Source of the DNA: Otatea glauca
Taxonomy: Eukaryota > Streptophyta > Magnoliopsida > Poales > Poaceae
Direction: 5' to 3'
Assembly (NCBI GenBank): GCA_036346275.1
Contig: CM070727.1
Location: forward strand, 6,129,760-6,193,759
Length of the DNA: 64,000 nt
This document shows positions 22,582 through 33,888 of this stretch, one piece after another. Below the pieces are notes generated by a model, which made no database searches, was not told the DNA's origin, and worked only from the letters and a program-made list of their open reading frames with translations. Position numbers and translations under genes: made by a program. Position 1 is the stretch's first letter. Every line of letters begins with the position of its first letter.

Positions 22582-25500
22582 ATGGAAAGTTCTAAATCAC
22601 CTGAACCATCGAAGAAGAGCCGGATTATGTTGTCTGATACTGATGGCCACCAATTCGGCAGCGATGAGTTTTCATCTGACAGTGCATCAAATCAAATGGT
22701 TGCTTTCAACCCCGAAACAGTAGATAAAGGGCAGGATGAACTTGGAGAAAACCATTCCCCATCTTTGCAGAAATCATTTAATCTGTCAAACCGAGGATTG
22801 CCATCTATTGGGGCATTCACTGTCCAATGTGCTAGGTGTTTCAAATGGAGACTTATTCCAACAAAAGAGAAGTATGAAGAAATTCGTGAACATATTATAC
22901 AGGAACCTTTTGAATGTGAACGAGCCCGCGAGTGGAGACCTGATGTAACATGTGATGATCCAGAGGATATATCTCAGGATGGCAGCAGGCTTTGGGCTAT
23001 TGACAAGCCCAATATTGCACAACCCCCTCCTGGATGGGAAAGACAGATCAGAATAAGAGGTGAAGGAGGCACCAAATTTGCTGATGTGTGAGTAATGATT
23101 TTCGTTCACTACCCTATTTGCTTTGGTCTGGTTGTTTCTGCAAGGACATTGATTTTATTCTTTGCTGGCTGCCATCGTTCCTCTGTATGTTAGAAAATCA
23201 GTGTTTAATGCTAATGAAAATAACAGAAACTAGCCAAGTAGCCTGTACATTTGCCTGGCTAGTTTTACTATTTCCTTTCTCATTAACTGTTACAATTTGT
23301 TTCCTATATTTGTATCATTTTTCCAATCAATGCTTTCCTTTTCAACTAGCTCTTTGTGTCTATTTCCTGCACAATTTCTTTTCTAACTTTGGATAAATCA
23401 ATTCTCTATATGTCTCAGTTAAGTAGAAATTCTGAGGAGTTCAAGTCAGGAAGTAATACAAAAAAGTATATAGTATATTTTATGATTGACTACCTAGAAA
23501 ACTATTATGTTACTTTTTCGTAGTGGTGATCTCTTGATACCGGGGTATTTGAGTCTATAGCTGGCCAGAAAATTGCATTCAAGTATAAAAGAAAAGCATA
23601 TCATCGTAGAATAGATGCTTAGTTGGTAGTTCGTACCTTGCATTTCATCAATCGCCAAATTGCCCTTAGTATCCTTCAGGGAGTGAGAGTTGTATGGCAA
23701 AGCCCACTTCACTTGTTCTTGTTACATCCATCTAAACCTAGGAATGGCAATTTGTCTTCTCCATGTAGAGTTGCAGGGTCCTGATGTTTGGTATCAGTGC
23801 ATCATGCTGCACACACTCTTGAATTCGGCCACTCCTAGAAGCTTTGTGAGCTCCTCATGGCTGACCACTTGGCTCATAGTGCATCTTTGGTAGTCGGATG
23901 CGTCAGGGGCTCAGGGCACGGCCTAGGTGTTCTTGCTGTTTGTCAGTTCTCTCACTACATTTGTTAGCTTCTGAAGCACGTACCCAAAATGAAATCTTAG
24001 TCTATGCCAATTTCTTATCAGTTCTACTTCTACACTTCCATGATGGAGTTTTAGTTATGGAGACTTCACCACCGGTCTTTGGAAAAGAGAGACCAATGCA
24101 TTAGTTGATCCGGCAGCATCCCTCAACATGATGACCCTCTGTTAAGCCGTGCTCCATCGATAATGTATGATGCAGTTGTGAATCAAGACATTGGAAGGCG
24201 AAAAACTACATAGAAGAGGAGAAGACTCGTAAGGAAAAACCAAACTCGCACCATCGCAAATATTACAATGTACGAAGTGCAAAGATCGATGGGCTGCGGC
24301 TATTCTTATTTTTTGTACGGGACCTTGTTTAATTAGCAAACCTTCGTTTCCTAGTAGGGTTCCTTGTCCATTCAATTTGATCTGTTTGTAATGTAACAAC
24401 ACCGGATTCTTATGCTCACAAAAGGTATTTTTGGGTGGTAATTAAAATTGTTTCGTCCTTTCCACCAAATAAGCAAAATGATAAAAGTTGTATATAATGT
24501 AGAGCTATAAAAATAAATAATCTACACCACCAAATTAAGCAGTGTAGATCTTTTCAATTTGTCTTGATTAATGTGGGACGGGAATTTCTAGCCTCTTAGA
24601 ATGACTGTGGTGGCTCCATTTAACATCATTTTAATTAATTACTAGTCAAATACCCATGTGTTGCAGCGGAAACACATTTTTGAACCAAATAATCTAATCA
24701 TGCCACGTATTTACAAATATAAAATTTCACTCTTAAGTTGTCATGGGGAGGGAGAAGTGGGAAATGGTCTGGCTGGGGGGAGCAAGTGTGGGTGGAAAGT
24801 GATAGATGCGGTTGGTTTCCTTTTATTTGTGAGAGGTGGAGTGTGTCGCGGTCCGGCCCATATGTCGGCGCGTTGCTTTTCTTAGAGAGGAGAGGGAGTA
24901 CAGACAACCGTCACCAACTCGTATATATATATATTAGTAAAGATATAATAGAAATCATCTACCTTCTTCCTCAAAAAAAATTATGTTTCTGGCTACATGC
25001 TGAACTTATTGTGTCCATGTAACACTCTGCTTTCAGGTACTATACTTCTCCTACTGGAAGGAAACTGAGGTCATTGGTTGAAATTGATAGGTATGTCATG
25101 CATATTTTGTCAAATTTTCCGTTGAACATCATTCTTTATCTGCTGAGCTACAATGATTCCTGAAATTGCTCGCAGCATCTTGATGCATTAGTTGCACTAT
25201 AAATCTTATTGCTTTTTTCTCTCTCCAGTTCTTATGACTGGATGTTACAAGCAAGTAGTATGCAGATATAAATTATATGTACAGCCTTTCTTTCTTTTAA
25301 ATTTCTACATGTCACTGTCTGTCTATGCTTTATAAACTCTCAATGTCATTCTTCAGGTACCTCTCAGAGAATCCAGAGTATGTTGCCCAGGGTGTCACAT
25401 TAGCTCAATTTTCATTCCAGATTCCTAGACCTCTGAGGCAGGACTATGTCAAAAAGCGCCCTAAGTTAACAAGCCCAAGTGATGAAGCAAGCATAGTAAC

Positions 25501-26474
25501 TTCTAAGTCTCTTCATCCGGAGGAAGGTGTGTAACGGCGAATATACAAACTCATCATGACTTGTGGACACATAATCAATGAAAATATTAATTCTCAAATA
25601 GAACTTTCCCTTAACTTGTTGAACAATGAATGGGTATGACTCGAAACATAATAGCAGACCAGCAGAGGTTCAAAAAAAAAGAAGGAAAAAAACTGATTGG
25701 TTATGATACTTTAACTATATAGGTTTCTGACTGCTTAATTAGATTCAGTCCCTCATCATAAGTGGAAGTCATGAAGTAAATTTACTTATCCAAATAGTTC
25801 AATGATAAACATAAGAACTCAAATTATTTTCCTTAGGTCTAGTTTCATAACTGATGTGTTGGCTACTTCTGTGTACTACAAGTTCTGTAACGGCCCTGGG
25901 TTTATAGTGTAGACACTAATAGAATCATACCACTTGAGATATAGCTCCTCCAACCATTGATTTACAAAGTTGGTAGCAGCTGTCCGATGCGTTATATCAG
26001 AGGCTTTTCAAAACTAATTTGGTTAGTTCAGACTGGTACTTACTGTTTAATGATACTGTCACCCTTGGAATCCATAGTGGTAACTTGTGCAGCAATTTCC
26101 TCTTCACTCTTTAGTGAGATATATTTTCGTCAAGTTGCTCTTCATTTGTTGTTGTATGTATATCTGCTGAAGGCTAGCCTTATAGCATACCAAATGAACG
26201 GCATCAGGCCATTCACCATTTTGTCTGATCTCATGTGGTGTTTGTTTTTGCTTCAGTGAACCCGATATCCTGGGCAGCTCCTTCAAGGCAGCCAGAAGGT
26301 GAGGCCACTGAACAAGCTTCTCATGCTGATGAGCCACTTGGATCAGTAGAAGTGGAGCTAACCCGGAAGAGGAAAGTGGGAAGCCCTCAGTCAGGAGAGA
26401 TAAATTCTAACCATGTGTGTGATGAACCGAAAACCAAGTTAGAGGATACTCAAAATGGAGCTGCTTCTACCTGA
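22582..26474 (+). CDS. CW-type zinc finger plus methyl-CpG-binding-domain protein
   Basis: Nuclear chromatin protein of the plant MBD class that also carries a CW zinc finger (the Arabidopsis MBD1/2/4/12 type). Coding exons are 22582-23087 (in an exon starting at 22527), 25037-25090, 25357-25526 and 26257-26474, all GT-AG, giving 315 residues. The CW finger spans about residues 78-130 with zinc-ligand cysteines C83, C86, C112 and C124 and tryptophans W89 and W118. The MBD follows at about 145-210, with GWER at 151-154 and the YYTSPTGRKLRS motif spanning exons 1-2. The C-terminus is charged and low in structure, with a KRKV-like basic patch. From family knowledge, CW fingers read histone H3 lysine-4 state, and this MBD class generally binds methylated CpG weakly or not at all; both are inference here. 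The start ATG (MESSKSPEP) is the first in frame after the splice acceptor. Confidence 0.88.
23088..25036. other. Large intron of the CW-MBD gene with repeat-like DNA
   Basis: The 1.9-kb intron between the two exons that encode the MBD holds AT-rich DNA. Around 24640-24945 there is a repeat-like stretch that starts CTAGTCAAATACCCATGTG and ends in a TATATATATATTAGT run, a layout common in grass interspersed repeats. No gene is recognised. Confidence 0.35.
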
Positions 26475-26830
26475 AAGCTGCAACATCATGATATCCACTG
26501 CTCCCCATCCGTGGTTTTATTGATTCTCTATTTGCTTTTCATTTGTCTGCGGGAGCCAGTTTTTCTGTAATGTGAGGTCATACTGGCTTTATATGTACTA
26601 TGACACCTTAGAGTCTGACCCAAAATTCAGAGTTTTGGGACAGTAAATTAACTAATGTTGTATCCGAGAGACCTGTCGAACAATTTCAGATTAAGTATGT
26701 TTTTAACATGTGCTTAGATAGGAAGCCTGTTCATGTAAGATTAGCCATTTTTATCATGTCTCTTTGTAAGATAAGGAAATGGTGTAGGGACATTAGTTCT
26801 GTTGTATGTGTATTCTCCATTAGACATGCC

Positions 26831-26909
26831 AGGAGCAGTGGTGGTGAAAGTTTATTTGAGCTAGTCTATACCGGTAGTAGTGGTGGTGAAAGTTTCTTTG
26901 AGCTCATTT
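26831..26909 (+). repeat. Short direct repeat, period ~46 bp
   Basis: The phrase AGTGGTGGTGAAAGTTT followed by TTTGAGCT occurs at about 26838 and again at about 26880. It lies 350 bp downstream of the MBD stop codon in non-coding DNA. No function is apparent. Confidence 0.55.
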
Positions 26910-27058
26910 AGCATGCCCCAAATTTGGCAGTATGATCAATGCCTTTTTTTAAACTTGAACAGCATTAGTATGTTTCCGTAGCAAATTTTAGTCGAGTTCC
27001 TCTAGCGTGCTCCATATTTGGCAGAATTGTACGTATCTTATTAAATATGCATTGCAAC

Positions 27059-27948
27059 TAGGGTTGGCAAAGGCGACGTCGGTCGGTTTTTGCGAAAATC
27101 GAGCTTACCGAGTCGGTTTGGCATGTAAATTTAAAATTTTAGAAGAAATTTATCAAAAAGTGTTAAGTTTTTTTGAAATTTTTTGTGCGAGGTTCTGAGG
27201 CAATGCTAATGATGCTATAAAATTTTCAGATTATTATCAGACTTACATATTTTTAAAAAGTTCTAACAATGATACTGTCAAAATAAAATTCTAACAATGA
27301 TACTGTCAAAATATATGCTATTTAGTTTTTTATTTTCTAGAGGCAAAAATGAAGTATAATATTTCTTAAACTTTTTGTGTGATGTTATAACGTAATTACA
27401 ATGATGTTGTAAAAATTTCAGATGACGATCAGATATGTGTATTTTAAAAAAAAATTCTGAAAGTGCTATTATCATTGTACATGCTCTTCTGTTTTTGATT
27501 TTATATGGATACTAAATGAAGTCTAATATTTATGAAAATTTTAGTACATAATCATTTGGAACTAGTTATGGTTACATTCAAATTTCAGAATATAATAAAT
27601 CTTCTAAATATTTATAAAAATCTAACAGTGTCTTTGTTCCTTTTCATTAATTGTTGTTTTGGATTTTTTAGAAGAAATAAATGATTTCAAAAATTGTTTA
27701 AATTTCTCTGAGGTGTTTGATAGATTAATTTTGATTTTTTTGTAATTTTTTCAAAAAAAAATTGCAATTTTTCACTATTTTTCCTTCTATCGTCGATTTT
27801 CGACAAAAATCGACCAAGTTTTCGGTTTTTTGAACCGGTTTGACTTTCGCAAATCGATCGGTTTTTATCGAATTTCTATCGAATTTCGCGAAAAACCGGT
27901 ACCGACTAGGTTTCGGTTTTCGAATGCAAAACGAAAATGAGAACTCTG
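27059..27948. mobile_element. Non-autonomous hAT element, 890 bp
   Basis: The left terminus is TAGGGTTGGCAAAGG. The right terminus, on the minus strand, is CAGAGTTCTCATTTTCG. The flanking 8-mers ATTGCAAC (27051-27058) and ATTACAAC (27949-27956) differ at one base and are a good target duplication. The interior is AT-rich with a terminal zone of TCGATTTTCGA-type motifs. The same family lies inverted at 31297-32251. Confidence 0.75.
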
Positions 27949-27956
27949 ATTACAAC

Positions 27957-28568
27957 AATATGATTCTGTAGCAAAACACCATGTTTTCCTTCTTCATTAG
28001 TTCCGAAACCAATGACTCTGTTTGCCCTTTGTTGGCTTATTTCTTCTGATTGCACTTCACTATTCTATCAGTATCAAGAAATACCTCCCTACTCCAGTCC
28101 AACTGGTGGCATAATGCAGTTTTCTGACAATATGAATGGCGGCACTGGAACTACCGCATAGTGCATACCATATGCTCACAGTAGCTGCAAAGCACCAAAA
28201 AGATCCTTGTTGCAAGAAGGCAATGAAGGGAACACATTTCAACAGCAGATACACAGAAAGCTCAGCAATGTTGTGGTATGTTCAATTTGAAATCTCCTCT
28301 TTAAACATATATGTCACAAAAACCAAATAAATGAAAATGGACGCTCTGGAACACAAAGGGCTACAAATTTCCCAATTCCCACATGTTTCCCCATTCCCGT
28401 AGGCAGAACATATGAAGTTCTGGGAACGAGAGAAGCTAACTCCAAACGACACCAAACCAGCTCCACACACACTGAAGGTAGATTGGTAATGGTAATGGCA
28501 ATGGCAATGACAAGAACATGTAGACAACACTGGACCGGGAGATGTCTGTGGCAATGAACTGATCTGTT
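27957..28568. other. Region between hAT element and CTL1 stop codon
   Basis: The part next to 28568 would be the 3' UTR of the minus-strand CTL1 gene. It has a short GGTAATGGTAATGGCAATGG run at about 28481-28510. Nothing else is recognised. Confidence 0.35.
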
Positions 28569-29813
28569 CTAGCTTGATTGCTGCTGGTCGTCCTGCTTGT
28601 AAGACGGGTTGAAGGCGACCTGCTCGGCGCAGTCGCGGTTATCGCCAGAGCGCTCCCGGCCAACTCCCATGAGGTCGAGGTAGTACTGGTAGTGCGAGAT
28701 GATGACGTTCATGGCGTCAGCGTAGCCTTTGCCGCAGATTTGGTCGCCGTAGAGCACGTTCATGGTGGCGCCGAACCCCGGGAGCCTCTTGTTGAGCGTG
28801 TCGTTCTTGGTGGGCTTCCAGTTGCCGACGAACACGTCGTGCGCCGACGGCTGCTTCTTCTTTATCGGTGTCATCCACCGCCACATAGCGGCCATGAACG
28901 CCAACGTCGCGTTCTGCTCCAGGTACTCCGGGTGGTGGAGCAGGTCCTCGTGGATGCCGTCGCCGGCGGCGCCGTAGTTGTAGTTCCTACATCAAGAAAA
29001 TAACATCAATCAATTCGACACTTCATCATAGCTTGTTAATTTCTACCATACATCCCAATCAATTTGGCAATTGCAAGAACTGCGAGTGATGGACTAATGC
29101 ATTACCAGAAGACGGGGATGGCACCGCGGCCGTAGTACTCGGCGCCTTCGACGCATGGGTACTGTGTATTGGTCTTGTCGCAGTAGGTCTGGTCGGGGGA
29201 CATCTCGTGGTTGTAGCAGAGCCCCCACGCCGTCGGCCCGCCGGTGGCCACACCGTATCCACCTGCAAGAAGGCAACTGGTTTCTTGAATCGAATGGAAT
29301 CGAGGCAGAGGAAGCAGAGCAACCCAAGAACCGAATGAATCCATCAAGAAACCACCAAGAATGGAAGGAAAGGAAAGGCAATGCAAGGGAAGGAACGGTA
29401 GATAGATTACACGAGGTCTTGGCGCCGACGTGCCCGAAGAAGGCGCAGAGCTCCATCATCTGCATCTGCTTGCCGCCAGTGGTGCAGAAGCCGAGGGGTT
29501 CGAACAGCGCGGCGGCGGTGATGAAGGACTGGTAGTCCCAGAAGCCGACGGCGTGCGCGACGGGGGTGTTGCGCTTGGAGAAGAGGTTCTCGAACTGGTA
29601 CACCTTGAAGAAGTCGGTGATGGTGTCGTTGCAGCAGTACTTGCTCCCCGAGCACTCCCACCCCTTGTTGCACACCTTCTCGTGCGACTCCTTTAACTTC
29701 ACCTTCCACGTCCCAGCCGTGAGGATCAGCGCCATCGTGCCGCCGATCAGCACCACCGCCGCCACCGCCAGCGCCGCCGTCAGAAGGATCCGGTTCCGCG
29801 TCTTCCGCTTCAT
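28569..29813 (-). CDS. CTL1: Chitinase-like protein CTL1/BC15 type (GH19 fold, membrane-anchored)
   Basis: Three exons on the minus strand: 29813-29411, 29262-29106 and 28986-28569, all GT-AG, giving 325 residues. The N-terminus is a short basic tail (MKRKTRNR) followed by one hydrophobic helix at about 9-31, which fits a type II Golgi or secretory membrane anchor. The GH19-like domain follows. In true GH19 chitinases the first catalytic glutamate sits in HETTGG; here the same place reads AKTSCGYG (K132-C135), so the acid catalyst is absent, as in the plant CTL1 class. Cysteine pairs and the motif GPTAWGLCYN are kept. Family members act in cellulose and secondary-wall formation (POM1/ELP1, rice brittle culm 15), apparently by binding glucans rather than cleaving chitin. 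The frame stays open upstream to 30176 but enters a MITE, so I reject the longer start. Confidence 0.93.
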
Positions 29814-30116
29814 CTCCTCCGAGCCAGATCCCGATCTCGGTTCTTGGATGCGGAGTTGCGATCTGGATCTTGCCGAACGCGGTAGCTGGGAGATCTGGTG
29901 GTGGCAAGAGGAGACACGAAATGGAACCGGTGAGGAGTGCGAGGTAAGGGAGGAGGAGGAGCGGGATGGAAAGCGAAGTGGCAACCGCACGTGCCGACGG
30001 AGGGAGGGAGGGTGGGAGCGGTGGTGTCGGTGGCGGAAGGCCGTCAGGGGGGACGGAAGCTGCAGCGGGTAGGACGTTGCTGTTCGACTTGATGCCTGCC
30101 TGAGCTGAGTCTCCCT

Positions 30117-30353
30117 GGAAGCAAATTCTGAGACTTTTTTTTTTAATATGAGAGACCCTTTTTCTTTGTTTGACACGTAGAACTATACCAATCTCAAAAT
30201 AACTAGTGGATCATCTCAAAGCAAGCTAAGAGATTTAGATGAGAGAAGAGAGGACCCACCAGTTGCTTTGAGATTGATAAAGTTTCACGTGTCAAATAAA
30301 GAAAGAGGATCTCTCAGATTAGAAAAAGGGAAGGTTTCTTAGAATTTGCTTTC
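30117..30353. mobile_element. MULE-type MITE with long inverted repeats, 237 bp
   Basis: The two halves are near-palindromic: the left starts GGAAGCAAATTCTGAGA and the right, read inward on the minus strand, GAAAGCAAATTCTAAGA. Both then share the phrases GAGAGA(C/T)CC, TTTGACACGT and ATCTCAAA. The flanking 9-mers AGTCTCCCT (30108-30116) and AGCCTCCCT (30354-30362) match at 8 of 9 bases, fitting a Mutator-like insertion. It lies about 300 bp upstream of the CTL1 start codon. Confidence 0.75.
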
Positions 30354-30373
30354 AGCCTCCCTAGCTTTCGACG

Positions 30374-30592
30374 GACAGGGATTCTCTACGGTTGAATGGG
30401 TTATGGGTCCCATTCAACCGTTCGATGGAAAATCGGTGGTCAAGGTTTACATGAGGTACTGTAATAAAATTGGCGCATCGGGTTTTACTGTAGCACAAGG
30501 TTTTAGGACGTGAATCATTGAATCAAACAGCTCAGTTCAATGTGAACTACCAAATTTACCGTCCCCATTCTAACGGCAGGAATCCCTGTCTC
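30374..30592. mobile_element. Second MITE upstream of CTL1
   Basis: The ends are inverted repeats: GACAGGGATTCTCTACGG on the left and GACAGGGATTCCTGCCG on the minus strand at the right, followed in both by a GTT(G/A)GAATGGG-like stretch. No clear target duplication is visible. Confidence 0.6.
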
Positions 30593-30973
30593 TTTTTAAC
30601 GTAGGTTCTAATGTTACTCCTTTGAGCCGGTTTCAAAATATGAATTCATATCAATTTATCATGAATTTCACGGCAAACAGTACATTTCTCGGAAGATTTA
30701 TGTAGAACTGATCTCGAAAGATTTATGTGTAATTGATGTGTTGCATGCAATTTGGGTCATACTTGTTTGGTTAACCTAGGTATCTGAATAATCTGATCGA
30801 ATTAAGTAGTGGATGGTAGGTAGGAAGGTGTACTTAATAGTGCTCCCAACAACCAGATCACAAGTAGTATCTGAGGACACAATAGAGCAGCAGATCGAGG
30901 ATCCAGCCATCCGGGTTGGAAATCACGAGCAAAAATCTTCTCGGTATTTGGTCAGTTACTGTTTTGGTCTTAA

Positions 30974-31242
30974 GGGTATGTATAATAAAATCACGTCAGC
31001 TAACTTTTAGTCAGTACACATCAGCTTTAGTCTATGTGGAGTGAGAAAAGAAGAAGAGAGAAGAGAGCTGGCTCTTATTTAATAGCCAGCTTTGCATGGG
31101 AGTATAGGTAGATCATTTATGTACAAGAGAGAAAAGATAGTTATTATACAACATCTAAAGACAACCTTTAGAGACAGTTATTGTACAAGATGGCTTTTAG
31201 CTTACTATTAGACAGTAGTTAGCTTTACTATTGTACTTGCCC
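30974..31242. mobile_element. Tourist/PIF-like MITE, 269 bp, TAA target duplication
   Basis: It is flanked by TAA at 30971-30973 and 31243-31245. Termini are GGGTATGTATAAT on the left and, on the minus strand, GGGCAAGTACAATAG on the right, which are imperfect inverted repeats. A 3-bp TWA duplication and small size fit Tourist-like elements. Confidence 0.6.
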
Positions 31243-31296
31243 TAAGTACTGCCACTAACCAAGCTACTGTGCCCTCTTGCTTGCTAGATCAGCAAC

Positions 31297-32251
31297 CAGG
31301 GTTAAAAATACCGAGCCGAGTGACGCTGATTTTCGTCGAAAAATCGGTAGAAACAAAACGGTTTGCAAAGTCAAACTTTTGAATTCGGCAGTCAAAAAGC
31401 GGCAAAAAAAAAACGAAAACCGACTAGGTTGATCGATTTTTGACCGATTTTGCTTGATTTTCGACATAGATCAGCACTCTCAAGGAATGGTTTTCGATTT
31501 TTGATTGATTTTGTCCGATTTTCAACCGTTTACATTGAAAATCGGCGCACTCAAGGAAAGTTGAAAAAAATTCAAAAAAATTAAAAAAAGTAGAAAATCC
31601 CAATTAATCTATAAAACAACACCTCAGAGAAATTTAAACAAATTTTGAATTTATTTATTTCTTCTGGAAAAGAAAAAAATAATTAATGAAAAGAAAGAGA
31701 GGCACTATCAGTTTTTTATAAAAATTACAAGCTTTTTCATGCTCTGATATTTTAATGCTATCATAAGAATTTCCCAAGAATCATGTAGTAAAATTTCCAA
31801 AAATATTAGACTTCGTTTAGTGCCCCTAGAAAATAAAAAACAGAAGAGTATATAAAAAGGCGGTAGCATTGTCAGAATTTTTTTAAAAAAATCCATAGGT
31901 CTGATCACCATCTAAAAATTTTACAAAATCATTACAATTGCCTCAGTACCTCACATAAAATTTTTCAAAAATTTAAAACATGATTTGACAGCTCAATTAA
32001 ATCAAGAATTGCTGACTGCTTTGTCCTACTTTTTTTTCTATTATGTACATTTGGATTTCCTCAAAAACGGTTCCCAATTTTTTTTTAAAATACCCCTGAC
32101 GTCAAAAAGTTATTAATACTATTTTTGGATAAATTGTCTAATTTGAATTTGCATTAGACATGTTTACCGACCGATTTTAAATATCAAACCAGTTTGATAT
32201 GGTTGAAAATTACGATTTTCGAGTGATTACGTCAATTTTTTTGGAACCCTG
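31297..32251. mobile_element. Non-autonomous hAT element, 955 bp
   Basis: It has a perfect 8-bp target duplication, TCAGCAAC, at 31289-31296 and 32252-32259. Both ends read CAGGGTT inward. On the minus strand its interior carries the same ordered phrases as the element at 27059-27948 (TGAGG, AATG-TGTAAAATTTT, GATCAGAC), so the two are inverted copies of one family. Confidence 0.88.
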
Positions 32252-32259
32252 TCAGCAAC

Positions 32260-33888
32260 GAACAAGATAGGGTGCTGTAGAGCACGATCGAGTTTAAAAG
32301 AAGACAACATGAAGCAATTCTCTAAGATCCTCGGGACATCGAACACTGCAAATTATCAGCCAAAGCAAAACATCTGACTGTTTTTCCTTGGCGATAAAGC
32401 GTTTATCCATCCATCCACCCATTCTGGTATATCCTCCAGAACGTTCTGCCTAAGCTAGGTACACTAAATACTCCACTAGCCGTGCATAAGTAACACGTTG
32501 TGCATGCACGGTTTGTGCTAGCCAAGGATTGGGACATTGGGTGGGTGGCTTTATATGTCGGACAATTCACTTTACACATGTAACTTTGTTTTTGGGCGGC
32601 ACTTTACATTACTTGTAAGTACGTAACTAGTCTAAAGTAAGCCTGCCTCCACCGCCCATTCGAGTTCCCTTTTCCTTTTTCTCTTTTGGAGAAATACGTC
32701 CAAGTTACACGCGAGCACCAAGTAGAAGTGATTCCCAGATGCATTCTAATGATAGTCTTCTTTTAATGACCATTCCTTATACAAGTTCGTAGTTCTTACA
32801 CATGTATCGAGAAGATCCCGAGGGAATAGTACGGATTCTTGTGTGAAATTTGTAGATTCTAAACGGAACGAAGTTAAGCGGCGTGCGTCCACCTTATACT
32901 AATGTAGAACATGTATTCTCGGAAGAAGAAAAAAAGAGAACCGAACATTGCTAAATTGGTAGAGGCGTCGTGAGCCCAGTCCACTTGTCGACTTCGAGTT
33001 AACATGCGCACTCATAAAAAATAAAAACAATTATACATATTGTACGTGTTCATTAGAGGAGGCGTGGTTGTGAAAAAAGAAAAAAAATCAGACAGAAAGA
33101 AGGTCGGATGTAGCACAACATGAATCTTTTTCTTATCTAGCCATGTGTACGTTATTTTTTACAAATTTAGTTTACTTCGTGTATACATTTATAAATTTAA
33201 TCTTTTTTTCTTATCGTGAAAGACCTGCAGAAGACATAAATTTACAAATACACGGACTAGACTAGTTTTCTATATGTATATATAATACACTGTCTAGATA
33301 AAGCGAAGGATTCGCATAACATGGAGGGCCACGGCCTCGGCTTGTCCGGCCCGGAAATTGTATAGCTGGTGAGTGGGCCCGCAAACTAGTAGGCCTTCGT
33401 CTCGTCTCCGACCCAACACGTCTGCGCCAGCTCAGCGTCGAGTTCGGGTCAGCGCCCGCGCTCGCCGCGCCGGTCGGCCATGTGGTCCACCCTCCACCGA
33501 CCCAATCCACCTCACCTGGCCGCTAGTCACTCGGCAATCCGTGGGATTAGGCTTAAATAAACAAGTTCGATTCGGGCGGGGGTTTCACCGAGAGAGCGGC
33601 TCGGCAGCCCAATTTGGACTTTGGGTTTTTCCCATGTCAATGTGACTCATCCCCCTGGCCCTATTAAAATAACGAATTATTCCACGCGCTTTATGGTTGG
33701 AATCCCCAGCCGCCTGAGCAGCGCCGGGCTCCTCCTACACACCACATCACCACCGCCGCGAGGAGGAGAGGAGTGGCGGGAGATCTCGGGAGGCTTCGGT
33801 CGAGTCGAAGCAGGGGGAGGAGAGAGGGTGAGATCGAGGAGGGAGGAGAGGGGGAGGCGGAGTGGAAGGGGGAGAAGCGATTGATTCG
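32260..33888. other. Intergenic region and promoter side of the DnaJ gene
   Basis: No gene is recognised at 32260-33300. 33300-33670 is GC-rich with a few GGCCC motifs. 33740-33888 is AG-rich (GGAGGAGAGG-type) and is likely the 5' UTR of the J-domain gene. Confidence 0.35.

Noticed and set aside
25884..25920. LTR-like start TGTAACGGCCCTGG inside an MBD intron
   Set aside because: Only the start motif is present; no second end, target duplication or internal repeat was found.
29814..30176. N-terminal extension of CTL1 (upstream in-frame ATG at 30176)
   Set aside because: The extension would start inside the MITE and is Ser/Arg/His-rich without similarity to CTL proteins. MKRKTRNR directly before the membrane helix fits the family start.
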